Positions 28,531-38,078 of a stretch of 64,000 nt of DNA are shown piece after piece. Numbering within the stretch: the first letter of the stretch is position 1; each line of letters opens with the position of its first letter. The notes under the pieces are model-generated. The model was not told the DNA's origin. It made no database searches and saw nothing but the letters and a program-made list of their open reading frames with translations. The translations under genes were made by a program, and so were the position numbers. The DNA is from Neptunitalea lumnitzerae. GTDB lineage: Bacteria; Bacteroidota; Bacteroidia; Flavobacteriales; Flavobacteriaceae. The DNA lies in NCBI RefSeq assembly GCF_027924185.1, contig NZ_BRVO01000001.1:1-64000 (forward strand). Direction: 5' to 3'.

Positions 28531-29931
28531 TTACCAACCAGGGTTCTGCTCCATTTCAGGAGTTTGTATTAACTGATTGTTTGGTATAGGAAACAACTCA
28601 TGCTTACCTGTAATAAATGTTTTTCCATCAGCACTCATAGCTGATTGCGCCTGTCCGGTTCTTACCAAATCAAACCAGCGGTCGTGTTCAAAAGCTAATT
28701 CAAGTCTTCTTTCGTTCCAGATATCTTGTAGTGTAGGTGTAGCTATATCGGCTAACCCAACACGCTCTCTTACCTGATTAAGAGGTGTAGCAGCATCTTG
28801 CCCTATTTGCACAGCTGCCTCTGCTTGTATTAATAACACCTCTGCATATCTTATCATTCTAATATTTTTATCGGTATCACCAGCCCCTCCATTTGCACTA
28901 GAGTATGCTTTCTCATTGTACATTGGGTTTTCTGGATTACTAATAATTACCGTACCATCCCACATAGTTTCACCTGGGAAAATAATGGTAGCATCTCTTC
29001 TTACAGTATCACCAGCATCGTTAAATGCATCTAAAAGGTTTTGAGAAGGCACGTTAAAGCCCCATCCAAACTGACCTCTTACACCTTGTGTTTGAGAATA
29101 CTGTTGTACCCCATGAGCTACAACCTCACCTCTCGCTTGTACTTCAAAAATAGATTCAGTACCGTTTTCTGTAGAAGCTCTCCATACGGTAGCATAATCT
29201 GATTCTAACCCATACTCTCCAGAGTTAATTACGTTACTAGCCATATTGTAAGCTGCTTGGTAATCTTCTTCATATAAATATACCTTAGCCAATAATGCTT
29301 GTGCAGCCCCTCTAGTAGCTCTACCTAAATCTTCAGAAGCATAAGCGCTTTTTAAAGGTAATACAGCAATTGCATCCATTAAGTCTTGCTCTATAAATGC
29401 ATATACATCTGCAGTAGATTGTCTTTCTACATAATCAATATGTTGTAAAGGCACATTACCAAAAGCACGTACTAACCAGAAATAGTGTAAAGCTCTTAAA
29501 AACTTAGCTTCACCTATTAATCTGTTCTTATACGCTTCATCAGTTAAACCATACTCTTCTGTATAGTTAATAGCTATAGAAGCTCTACCAATAGTTTTGT
29601 ACCAAGTAGTCCAAACTGCCGCTACAGAACCTGCGCTACTAGTAAAGGTTAATTGATCTAAAACATCTTTATCTGCACCTGTATCAGAAGGAGAACTTCC
29701 TTTATCTGCATTATCAGAAATAATTTCTGTTACTCCTAAATAAGAGAACGCATACGTCCAATCTGTTAAATATCCGTAGATACCGTTTACCATTTGTTCT
29801 GGAGTAACGGTTTCGCTATCCTCTTGCTCATATCTGTCTCTACTGTCTACGTCAAGAAAATCTTCACTACAACTACTTACAATTAAAAGAGCTGCAAAAA
29901 GGAATGCTATATTTTTAGTTATTACTTTCAT
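28531..29931 (-). CDS. SusD/RagB-family glycan-binding lipoprotein
   Basis: About 466 residues from the ATG at 29931 (MKVITKNIAFLFAALLIVSSC, lipobox Cys21). SusD-family features include the N-terminal SEDFLDVDSRDRYEQED region, TPR-like helices such as RLIGEAKFLRALHYFWLVRAFG and RGAAQALLAKVYLYEEDYQAA, and the C-terminal MIRYAEVLLIQAEAAVQ ... WNERRLELAFEHDRWFDLVRTG motifs. It is the surface lid of the SusC-SusD importer. It lies 20 bp after susC. Its start context TATACAATGAAAGT resembles that of susC. Confidence 0.96.
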   Translation of the reverse strand: MKVITKNIAFLFAALLIVSSCSEDFLDVDSRDRYEQEDSETVTPEQMVNGIYGYLTDWTYAFSYLGVTEIISDNADKGSSPSDTGADKDVLDQLTFTSSAGSVAAVWTTWYKTIGRASIAINYTEEYGLTDEAYKNRLIGEAKFLRALHYFWLVRAFGNVPLQHIDYVERQSTADVYAFIEQDLMDAIAVLPLKSAYASEDLGRATRGAAQALLAKVYLYEEDYQAAYNMASNVINSGEYGLESDYATVWRASTENGTESIFEVQARGEVVAHGVQQYSQTQGVRGQFGWGFNVPSQNLLDAFNDAGDTVRRDATIIFPGETMWDGTVIISNPENPMYNEKAYSSANGGAGDTDKNIRMIRYAEVLLIQAEAAVQIGQDAATPLNQVRERVGLADIATPTLQDIWNERRLELAFEHDRWFDLVRTGQAQSAMSADGKTFITGKHELFPIPNNQLIQTPEMEQNPGW

Positions 29932-29951
29932 TGTATACAATTTTTTAAATA

Positions 29952-32900
29952 TTATAAATCAACATTTACTCCAAACAAGAATGTTTTAGTATTTGGGTAA
30001 GCAGATAATTCTATACCTCCTGTACCAGCAGCAGACCCAACAATTTCAGGAGTAAACCCGCTATACTGAGTAATTAAGAATGGGTTTTGAGCAGTAGCAT
30101 AGAAACGTACTCTAGAAACATACTCAGAGAAATCTTTTAAAGTATAACCAACTGTAATAGCGTTTACTCTAAAATAATCTCCATCTTCTAAGTAATAGCT
30201 AGATGCATAAGAATCTCTATACGCACCTGGGTGTGTATTGGTAGACCCTTCACCTGTCCAACGATTTGTAAACACATCTGCAGCAATGTTTTCACCACCG
30301 TCAATTCTAGTACCTTTTAAACCATTGTATATCTTGTTTCCTCCGGCACCATACCCGTCAATTGAAAGATCAAATTGCTTATAATTTAAAGTAACATTTA
30401 AACCAAAGTTGTAAGTTGGTAAATAAGAACCAAAGAATTTTTTATCGTTATCATCAATAACACCGTCTCCATTTTGATCTTTGTAACGTAAGTAACCAGG
30501 AGCTGGAGAACCATAGTGAGGGTTAGCGTCTATTTCAGCTTGATTTTGCCAAACTCCATCAGCTTCCCACATCCACCAAGAATATAATGGCTGCCCTTCT
30601 TGTAGTCTTTTTGTTATTTGACCGTTGCTTAAACTACCACCTGTTTGACCATCGTAAGCAGCTTTAACATTTTCAACGTTGTTTTTGTTTGTAGAGAAGG
30701 TTCCTCCAATACTATATGAGAAGTCATCAGTAATAGCATCTCTCCAATTTAGTTCAATTTCAAAACCTTTATTAGACACCTCAGCACCATGATCGTAGAA
30801 TGCATCTGAAGATTCAGAAGTTAATACTGGTGTTACTAACAAAATAGCATTTGAAGTGTTTCTGTTATAATAGTTTAAAGCACCTGACAATCTAGAGTTA
30901 AACATTGCAAAGTCTAAACCAATGTTAGCTTCATCTGTTTCTTCCCATGAGATAGGATAGATTTCAGCTCCTAAGGCTGCTCCATACACTAAATCTTGAC
31001 CAGGCCCAAATACATAGTTTACATTACTAGAAGCAGTACTTGTGGTAAAACTACGAATATTAAAACGTACATCTGAGTTACCCATTCTACCCCAACCTGC
31101 TCTTAATTTTAAGAAGTTAATAGCCTTAACATCAAAAAAGTCTTCGTTAGATAATGCCCAACCAGCACTAAATGAAGGGAAATTACCAAAATAATCAGTA
31201 CCAGAAATGTTATCAGATTGGTTTTTAAAAGTACTTACACCATCTCTTCTAAAGTTAACTTGCAAGTAGTATTTAGAATCGTAGTTATATTGTAAACGTC
31301 CGAAATAAGACAATTGTGTAACAGGTGTTGTATACCCTTGTGTTACCGTATTATCAAATTCATCACCAGTAAAGTTCATACTCCAGTATTGATCTTGAGG
31401 AGGTACATTGTAACCTAACATATAAGTTGTAGAGGCATTATCTCTCATCCCTTTTGTTAAACCAACAACGGCATTTACATAATGTTTATCGTTAAATGTT
31501 TTATCAAAGGTTACAAAAGTATCCCAGTTATATCTGTAGCTCTCATACTTTGAAAAAGACAAACTATTGTCTGCATAAGTAGTAGACGTAGGGTTGTTAG
31601 TTTGTAAATCTTCAAAATCTGCATCAGAAAAATAAGGGTAAGAAGTTAACCACTGATTTCTAATATCTGTAAAGTTTCTAATCTCAGAAATAGATCTGGT
31701 TAGTGCTACACGAGAAGAAACCTTTAAATAATCTGTAATATCTAATTCTGCCTGGAACATACCTTGTAAGTCCATACCTGTATTTTTCTGATTCGCATAA
31801 TATACAGAAGCTACAGGGTTACCAATAGAATTTAATCTACCCAATGTTTCAGATCCTGGAACTACATAAGTACTTGCATCACCAGTAGTTTGGTTCCAGA
31901 TAGGCTGACCAAATTTACCATCAGGGTAATACACAGGAATAACAGGTGCCTGTCTGTAAGCAGAGTTAAAAGAACTAAATGGCTTAGGAGTTGCTTTTAT
32001 AAAAGAAGCACTAATGTTAGAAGTTATGGTTAACTTATCATTAAAAAACTTCCCAGAAGTATTAGATCTAATAGTATTTCTTTGATAATCGTTATCATCT
32101 AAAATACCATCTTCATTATAATTACTAAAGCTAAAGTAGTAATTGTATTTTTCAGCAGCACCTGAAAAATTTACTTCATTGTTATTAACAGTACCAACAT
32201 CTGTTAATTCATCATACCAATCTGTATTATACTGCTGGTTTGTATTTAACAATGCAGTTTCTCCTTCTGCTAATTGCTTTTCATTAAAATAGGTAATGTA
32301 TTGGCTAGCGTTTGCCATTTCCACAGGATTCAGCATACTTTTAGCTCCGTAGTAAGAACTAAAACCAACTTTCATTTTACCTTCTTTACCTTTTTTAGTA
32401 GTAATAATAACAACACCATTTGCAGCATCCATACCATAAATAGCAGCAGAAGCAGCATCTTTTAAAACGTTCATACTTTCAATATCACCTGGGTTAATAT
32501 TGGCAATATCTGTTGTTTGAACACCATCTACTATATACAGTACATTAGTACCAGAAGCAGCCGTACCTGTACCTCTAATAGTAATGTTTGGTGTACTACC
32601 AGGAGCATTGGTATTAATAATATTTACCCCTGACATTTTACCCTGAATAGATTGGGTAGCATTAACAGCAGGTTGCTTAGTTAATTCCTCCGCTTTAACA
32701 CTGGATACAGCACCAGTAACATCGGCTTTCTTTTGCGTACCAAAACCAATTACTACTACCTCATCTAATTCAGATGCTGACTGAACCATTGTAATGGTAA
32801 TTTCAGTTTCAGTACCCACGGTTATTTCTTGGGTTTGAAAACCTATATAACTTATTGTAAGCACATCGCCTTCACTAACCTCAATGGTAAAATTTCCATC

Positions 32901-33062
32901 AAAATCGGTAACAGCATATGCACTACCATTTTTAACAGTAACATTAGCTCCTGGGAGCGGCATGCTACTCTCATCTACAACAACACCGGTAAGTTGCGTC
33001 TGCGCAAAAACACCGATGGTGGTAAATAAAAATAAAACTAGAAATAAAGCTTTAACTTTCAT
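29952..33062 (-). CDS. SusC/RagA-family TonB-linked outer-membrane transporter
   Basis: About 1036 residues from the ATG at 33062, which yields signal peptide MKVKALFLVLFLFTTIGVFAQ. An upstream in-frame start is possible but lacks a signal peptide. The order of domains is a carboxypeptidase-D-like repeat (QLTGVVVDESSMPLPGANVTV), a TonB box-like region, the plug with VVVIGFGTQKKADVTGAVSSV, the SusC signature GVVIITTKKGKEGKM, and then a 22-strand type barrel ending in TKTFLFGVNVDL. It imports oligosaccharides with SusD, using energy from ExbB/D-TonB. It heads the susCD-enzyme run, 230 bp downstream of the regulator gene. Confidence 0.96.
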   Translation of the reverse strand: MKVKALFLVLFLFTTIGVFAQTQLTGVVVDESSMPLPGANVTVKNGSAYAVTDFDGNFTIEVSEGDVLTISYIGFQTQEITVGTETEITITMVQSASELDEVVVIGFGTQKKADVTGAVSSVKAEELTKQPAVNATQSIQGKMSGVNIINTNAPGSTPNITIRGTGTAASGTNVLYIVDGVQTTDIANINPGDIESMNVLKDAASAAIYGMDAANGVVIITTKKGKEGKMKVGFSSYYGAKSMLNPVEMANASQYITYFNEKQLAEGETALLNTNQQYNTDWYDELTDVGTVNNNEVNFSGAAEKYNYYFSFSNYNEDGILDDNDYQRNTIRSNTSGKFFNDKLTITSNISASFIKATPKPFSSFNSAYRQAPVIPVYYPDGKFGQPIWNQTTGDASTYVVPGSETLGRLNSIGNPVASVYYANQKNTGMDLQGMFQAELDITDYLKVSSRVALTRSISEIRNFTDIRNQWLTSYPYFSDADFEDLQTNNPTSTTYADNSLSFSKYESYRYNWDTFVTFDKTFNDKHYVNAVVGLTKGMRDNASTTYMLGYNVPPQDQYWSMNFTGDEFDNTVTQGYTTPVTQLSYFGRLQYNYDSKYYLQVNFRRDGVSTFKNQSDNISGTDYFGNFPSFSAGWALSNEDFFDVKAINFLKLRAGWGRMGNSDVRFNIRSFTTSTASSNVNYVFGPGQDLVYGAALGAEIYPISWEETDEANIGLDFAMFNSRLSGALNYYNRNTSNAILLVTPVLTSESSDAFYDHGAEVSNKGFEIELNWRDAITDDFSYSIGGTFSTNKNNVENVKAAYDGQTGGSLSNGQITKRLQEGQPLYSWWMWEADGVWQNQAEIDANPHYGSPAPGYLRYKDQNGDGVIDDNDKKFFGSYLPTYNFGLNVTLNYKQFDLSIDGYGAGGNKIYNGLKGTRIDGGENIAADVFTNRWTGEGSTNTHPGAYRDSYASSYYLEDGDYFRVNAITVGYTLKDFSEYVSRVRFYATAQNPFLITQYSGFTPEIVGSAAGTGGIELSAYPNTKTFLFGVNVDL

Positions 33063-33201
33063 TGTGTATAATATTTGTTCTTGATTACAACGTAAAATTA
33101 TCACTAAAACACGAAATCGTTTTAGACGTAGCTAATAACGCATTACAAAAACAAGACATTTTTACACAAAACCCTATTAATTAGAGACTTACAAAACACA
33201 A

Positions 33202-33209
33202 CAAACTTA
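33202..33209 (-). promoter_or_regulatory. candidate -7 box of susC
   Basis: TAAGTTTG on the minus strand matches TAnnTTTG and implies a leader of roughly 130 nt before the ATG at 33062. No TTG is found 20 bp upstream, as would suit an activator-dependent promoter. A palindrome GTTAAATTTTAAC (33217-33229) lies in the spacer. Confidence 0.45.
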
Positions 33210-33233
33210 ACGTTAGGTTAAATTTTAACATAT

Positions 33234-33253
33234 TGATGTAGTAATGATGTAGT
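33234..33253 (-). promoter_or_regulatory. tandem 9-bp direct repeat, putative activator site upstream of susC
   Basis: TGATGTAGT occurs at 33234-33242 and again at 33245-33253, an exact 11-bp period (about one helical turn). Relative to a start site expected near 33195, the repeats fall at about -39 to -58, where an activator touching RNA polymerase would bind. The adjacent regulator, ending at 33293, is the obvious candidate to bind it. Confidence 0.5.
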
Positions 33254-33292
33254 GAAATATCTTAAAAATACCTTAATTTTATTGCCATATAG

Positions 33293-36043
33293 TCAAAATA
33301 ACAATAGGTATTTTACTAAATCTTGCTCTTTCTCTAATTGAAGTTTTTTCCTCAAACGGTACCTATGTAGCTCTACCCCACGTGTGGTTACCCCCATCAG
33401 CGGGGCTATTTCTTTAGACATTAATCCCATTTTAAGATAAGCTGAAAGCTTTAAATCTTTAGACGTTAATTTAGGATGTTCTTTTATAATTTTCTTAAAA
33501 AAGTCGTCATGTAACTCATTAAAATTTGTTTCAAAAACTTTCCAATCTTCCTTGTTACTAATTGCATCGGTAGTCTTAGAAATTAAACTCCTAACTCGAT
33601 ATTCATTTACAGGGCTATCTTTTACCCTTTTCATCTCATTTTTTAGCTCTAAAAGCAATTCATTTTTCTTACTAATAAGAAGTGTAGAATTCATTAATTC
33701 CTTCTGTTTTAGTTCCACCTCTCTTTCTAGCGCTTCACGTTCTAGTTTAACTTTGCGCTTTTCTTCTTCCTCCAGCATTTTTTGATGCAACTTCTTGTGG
33801 TATTTTTTAATACTACGTTCATTGTACCAATACACTCCATATATTAATAAAATAAATAACAATACATACACACCAATCATTCCCTTAGACAAGTACCAAG
33901 GGGGTAATACAAAAAAGTTATAAGTAAGGATTTGACGATCAGAATCTTTTAAAAATACACTTAAGTTATAATTTCCATAGCTGAGGTTCTGAAGTGTAAT
34001 ATCTCCAGATGTAAAATCGCCCTCCTGTGCTATTGGGCCAGAAAGCTCATACACAAAATCTGCATTAATATCACTTATATACCCAAATGAAAAGGTTAAA
34101 CTTCTAGCGTTTACATAAGGAATCTCTGCTACTTTATGTACATCATATAATTTGTTACCAGCACTAACCTTAGCCAAAACCGCCTTTTGATTCATATCGG
34201 CCGCATTAGTTTGCTCAATAGCTTCCATATCTAAAACACCATACCCTTCATTTAAAGGAACCTCAAAAACACGACCACCCGCTCCGTATTTTATTTTCTC
34301 GTACATAGGTGTCATCCTAGATAATAAACTCTTATCTGTTATAGTTATTCGTTCCTCATCATTTACATAAGTAAGCTTAGTTCTGGCAGTATTAATAAAC
34401 CATTGAACATCATAGCTATTAAAAATCAATTTATTATTTTGATACTTCTTAAACGGCTCATATTCTTTAATTTCATTCTTATCACTATCATAGTAATACC
34501 ACTTATTCAGCACATAAAATAACACGGTATTATCTACCTTATGAATTCTGGTTTGGTAATCAGTTAATTTCACCTCATGATCATTAAACCCTTCTTTGCT
34601 TAATTTTGTATACGTATCATTAAAAGTTAACTTATATAACCCTTTATAAGGGTGCGTACACCAGATGGTTTTATCATTTTCAAAAACGATAGAACTTACC
34701 GGAAAATCCATATTCGGTATACTAACCACCTCCCATGCTCCATCCATTCTGTGGTACACAAGTTTAAACAAGCCAATATAAGTACCTACTAGAAATTCAG
34801 AAGATCTACCAGGTATTTCCTGTACAGTATAAGTACCCTCTAATCCTTCTATTTGTTCAAATTCTGAGTTATTCATTTTAAACAAACCTTTATTATGGCA
34901 ACACAACAGTTGCCCAGCTACACCAAAAGCAAAGCCCCAAACGTGTCCTTGGCTACCTTCTAAAAAGGTTAAGTCATTCTTGTCATCAAAATAATAAACA
35001 CCTGTATTACTTGCCAAATATCTATATCCATCACTAGTAACAACATCATAAACGGTACCTAACTCACCCGAAGGCTCATTAAAAAAAGAGATACCCTGCC
35101 CTATGTCTACTAACGAAATACCGTTATCTTGCGCCACCCACAACTTGTTATTCTTGTAAGCAAGTCCTAAAACGGTATTATTTTGCAGCCCCAATCTCCT
35201 GTTAAATGGAGCAATTGCGTGCGTAGTTAAATCATAAAAAACTAGTCCATTTTTAATGGTACCAAAAACTACCGCATTATCATCTAACACAGTAACCTTG
35301 TTTAACTGACTTTCAATTAGCCTATCATTAATTTCTTTGCTAAAACCAGTAAGAAAATCTTCTACCAACAAAAACACACCATTAAACTTAGACCCTATAA
35401 GCAATCTGTTACTTTGGTCTACCCCTATATCTGCAATTGAAAGTGAACTAATAACCTCTGTACCTGGCAACCTATAAAAGCCTTTATCTTTGGTATAGGC
35501 GTGCACCCCTCTGCCTTCTGTACCAATTACCAACTGATTTTGCCAAGGAATAATTTTTGTAATAACCATACCAGGCTCTATAACCTTTATGGTTTTACCA
35601 TCGTATATATAGATTGCCCTAAACGATCTAAAAACCACCAAATCATTCCACTTAACAATCTCCCAAAACTCTTCACTTCTAAACTCGTAATAAGCGTCTA
35701 TCAATTTAGTTAACGAAGTATACTCATATACACCAACCCTATTAGCTTTCCAATAGCCAAATTCTTCATAAGAACCAGTATACACTCTATCATTATCTGC
35801 CAAAACCGACCTAACAATAGCTCCGTTCGGCAACTTTTTCAAAGACCAATGCTGGCCATCAAAACGTAACAACCCTTGATGATTGGCAACAAATAACTGA
35901 TTGTTATTACTTACAGACACCCCCCAATTCTGATTTGCAGCGCCATAATCTGAAACTGTAAAATTATTAACCGGATAGGTTTGTACCTGAGCAATGGTAA
36001 CGCTATAAAGTAAAGAGGCTATTATAAAAACAATACGTTTCAT
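33293..36043 (-). CDS. membrane-spanning one-component PUL regulator (beta-propeller, YYY, LuxR HTH)
   Basis: A 916-residue protein with a signal peptide (MKRIVFIIASLLYSVTIAQ). A large periplasmic region of beta-propeller repeats (about 25-600) follows, with lines such as NNQLFVANHQGLLRFDGQHW and NKLWVAQDNGISLVD, then a Y_Y_Y-like Ig domain (about 640-715, ending NYNLSVFLKD...FFVLPPWYLSKG). One membrane helix lies at about 722-740, a basic/acidic coiled coil at about 745-815, and a C-terminal LuxR-type HTH at about 858-905 (KLSAYLKMGLMSKEIAPLMGV). There is no histidine kinase or receiver domain, so ligand sensing and DNA binding lie in one chain. It probably senses PUL oligosaccharide and activates susC. 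Confidence 0.88.
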   Translation of the reverse strand: MKRIVFIIASLLYSVTIAQVQTYPVNNFTVSDYGAANQNWGVSVSNNNQLFVANHQGLLRFDGQHWSLKKLPNGAIVRSVLADNDRVYTGSYEEFGYWKANRVGVYEYTSLTKLIDAYYEFRSEEFWEIVKWNDLVVFRSFRAIYIYDGKTIKVIEPGMVITKIIPWQNQLVIGTEGRGVHAYTKDKGFYRLPGTEVISSLSIADIGVDQSNRLLIGSKFNGVFLLVEDFLTGFSKEINDRLIESQLNKVTVLDDNAVVFGTIKNGLVFYDLTTHAIAPFNRRLGLQNNTVLGLAYKNNKLWVAQDNGISLVDIGQGISFFNEPSGELGTVYDVVTSDGYRYLASNTGVYYFDDKNDLTFLEGSQGHVWGFAFGVAGQLLCCHNKGLFKMNNSEFEQIEGLEGTYTVQEIPGRSSEFLVGTYIGLFKLVYHRMDGAWEVVSIPNMDFPVSSIVFENDKTIWCTHPYKGLYKLTFNDTYTKLSKEGFNDHEVKLTDYQTRIHKVDNTVLFYVLNKWYYYDSDKNEIKEYEPFKKYQNNKLIFNSYDVQWFINTARTKLTYVNDEERITITDKSLLSRMTPMYEKIKYGAGGRVFEVPLNEGYGVLDMEAIEQTNAADMNQKAVLAKVSAGNKLYDVHKVAEIPYVNARSLTFSFGYISDINADFVYELSGPIAQEGDFTSGDITLQNLSYGNYNLSVFLKDSDRQILTYNFFVLPPWYLSKGMIGVYVLLFILLIYGVYWYNERSIKKYHKKLHQKMLEEEEKRKVKLEREALEREVELKQKELMNSTLLISKKNELLLELKNEMKRVKDSPVNEYRVRSLISKTTDAISNKEDWKVFETNFNELHDDFFKKIIKEHPKLTSKDLKLSAYLKMGLMSKEIAPLMGVTTRGVELHRYRLRKKLQLEKEQDLVKYLLLF

Positions 36044-36071
36044 CTAAGAAATATTAGCTTTACGAATGTAC

Positions 36072-36079
36072 CAAATTTA
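36072..36079 (-). promoter_or_regulatory. candidate -7 box of the PUL regulator gene
   Basis: TAAATTTG on the minus strand matches TAnnTTTG, 29 bp upstream of the ATG at 36043. No -33 TTG is evident. Confidence 0.35.
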
Positions 36080-36185
36080 TATACTTTAAAAAATATTGAA
36101 ATTTTTGTAACATTTTTATTGTGCCTTACGTATAACTAAAGATAACGGAATAAATAACCCCTAATTTTAACAAGGATAGGAATAT

Positions 36186-37049
36186 ATGAGACAGCTCAAA
36201 ATCACAAAACAGGTTACCAATAGAGAAACGGCATCATTAGATAAATATCTACAAGAGATTGGAAAGGTAGACCTGATTACTGCAGATGAAGAGGTAGAAT
36301 TGGCGCAAAGAATTAAAGCAGGTGACCAAAGAGCGTTAGAAAAACTTACCAAAGCGAATTTACGTTTCGTAGTATCGGTTGCTAAACAATACCAAAACCA
36401 AGGTTTAACATTACCCGATTTAATTAATGAAGGTAACTTAGGTTTAATTAAAGCAGCACAACGTTTTGACGAAACTCGTGGTTTTAAATTTATTTCTTAC
36501 GCTGTATGGTGGATTCGTCAGTCTATTCTTCAAGCACTGGCAGAACAATCACGTATTGTACGTTTACCATTGAACAAAATTGGTTCAATTAATAAAATTA
36601 ACAAAACATACGCTTTCTTAGAGCAAGCACATGAGCGTGTACCTTCTGCAGAAGAAATTGCAAAGGAACTTGACATGACAGTAAACGACGTTAAAGAGTC
36701 TATGAAAAACTCTGGTCGTCACGTATCAATGGATGCTCCTTTAGTTGAAGGTGAAGATTCTAACTTATATGATGTATTACGTAGTGGTGAGTCTCCAAAC
36801 CCAGATAGAGATTTATTACACGAATCTTTACGTACAGAAATTGAACGTGCTTTAGAAACACTTACCCCTAGAGAAGCTGATGTTATCCGTTTATACTTTG
36901 GTTTAGGCGACCAACACCCTATGACCTTAGAAGAAATAGGAGAAACTTTTGACTTAACTCGTGAGCGTGTAAGACAAATTAAAGAAAAAGCAATTAGAAG
37001 ATTAAAGCACACATCTAGAAGTAAAATCTTGAAAACGTACTTAGGTTAA
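36186..37049 (+). CDS. rpoD: primary RNA polymerase sigma factor
   Basis: A 287-residue housekeeping sigma-70 of the short Bacteroidota type, without region 1.1. Region 1.2 is [25 protein letters not shown]. Region 2 has [34 protein letters not shown] and the -10-reading helix [19 protein letters not shown]. Region 3 and region 4.2 follow ([24 protein letters not shown]). This sigma recognises the TAnnTTTG promoters seen in the window. It is monocistronic, ending at the hairpin at 37198. Confidence 0.97.
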   Translation: MRQLKITKQVTNRETASLDKYLQEIGKVDLITADEEVELAQRIKAGDQRALEKLTKANLRFVVSVAKQYQNQGLTLPDLINEGNLGLIKAAQRFDETRGFKFISYAVWWIRQSILQALAEQSRIVRLPLNKIGSINKINKTYAFLEQAHERVPSAEEIAKELDMTVNDVKESMKNSGRHVSMDAPLVEGEDSNLYDVLRSGESPNPDRDLLHESLRTEIERALETLTPREADVIRLYFGLGDQHPMTLEEIGETFDLTRERVRQIKEKAIRRLKHTSRSKILKTYLG

Positions 37050-37197
37050 TTTACAAGACCATAGATTTTTTTTATATCTTTTAAAAAATTAATATCGATT
37101 TTTTTATAACTTTGTTATTACAACTCTGATATTAAAACCAAAAATATATACAATTATAACAGTTTATCATAACTGTTCGTTTTTTGATTGATGAATG

Positions 37198-37224
37198 AAC
37201 TCCGGCTGATTACCGGAGTTTTTT
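37198..37224 (+). terminator. terminator of rpoD
   Basis: Stem AACTCCGG/CCGGAGTT (37198-37205 with 37213-37220) has a 7-nt loop and a T-run. It lies inside the upstream open extension of rpe, which argues that rpe starts at 37266 and not at 37188. Confidence 0.85.
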
Positions 37225-37265
37225 CATTTATAATATGTACTTTTACATATCTAAATATAAACTAT

Positions 37266-37934
37266 ATGAGTACTACAGCTAAACTTATTGCTCCTTCCCT
37301 TTTAGCCGCAGATTTTGCCAATCTTCAAAGAGATATAGAACTTGTAAACACAAGTGAAGCCGATTGGTTTCATATAGATATAATGGATGGTGTTTTTGTA
37401 CCCAACATATCCTTTGGTATGCCGGTATTAAAAGCAATTACCCAACATACCAAAAAAGTAAATGATGTACACTTAATGATTACCAACCCCGATCAGTACA
37501 TTCATACCTTTGCAGCCTTAGGAGCCAATAACCTAACAGTACACTACGAAGCCTGCCCACATCTACACCGTACCGTACAAGCAATTAAGGGTGCAGGAAT
37601 GAAAGCTGGGGTAGCACTGAACCCACACACTCCTGTTCATCTGTTAGAGGATATTATTGCAGATTTAGATATTGTACTAATTATGAGTGTAAACCCTGGC
37701 TTTGGCGGACAATCTTTTATTGAAAATACCTATAGAAAGGTAAGTACATTAAAAGAAATGATTTTAACTAAAAATGCTAAAACCTTAATTGAAATAGACG
37801 GAGGTGTTTCTACAGCTAATGGTAAAAAATTGACCGACGCAGGTGCCGATGTTTTAGTTGCCGGTAGTTTTGTATTTAATAGTACAGACCCGATAGCAAC
37901 TATTAAAGATTTAAAAAGTGCCATAGCACACTAA
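37266..37934 (+). CDS. rpe: ribulose-phosphate 3-epimerase
   Basis: About 222 residues from the ATG at 37266 (MSTTAKLIAPSLLAADFANL), the usual family length. It interconverts ribulose-5-phosphate and xylulose-5-phosphate. Metal and phosphate motifs seen are WFHIDIMDGVFVPNISFG, DVHLMITNP, VLIMSVNPGFGGQSFIE and LIEIDGGVSTANG. The frame is open to 37188, but that extension contains the rpoD terminator. It complements the rpiB-gnd-zwf-pgl operon 18 kb away. Confidence 0.96.
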   Translation: MSTTAKLIAPSLLAADFANLQRDIELVNTSEADWFHIDIMDGVFVPNISFGMPVLKAITQHTKKVNDVHLMITNPDQYIHTFAALGANNLTVHYEACPHLHRTVQAIKGAGMKAGVALNPHTPVHLLEDIIADLDIVLIMSVNPGFGGQSFIENTYRKVSTLKEMILTKNAKTLIEIDGGVSTANGKKLTDAGADVLVAGSFVFNSTDPIATIKDLKSAIAH

Positions 37935-38078
37935 CCTTTCTATATAAACTTAAAACACCAAGGCTAGGTATAATTTAAAGTTATAAAATTCTATCATAGT
38001 CCTAACTATTAGTTTGTTTAAAAATTAGACTGATTTTTTGAATTATTGTATATTTAAAACACAGTAATCAAGAACTTT

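Noticed and set aside
37188-37265. N-terminal extension of rpe starting at 37188
   Set aside because: The extension contains the rpoD terminator hairpin, and the family N-terminus begins at the ATG at 37266.
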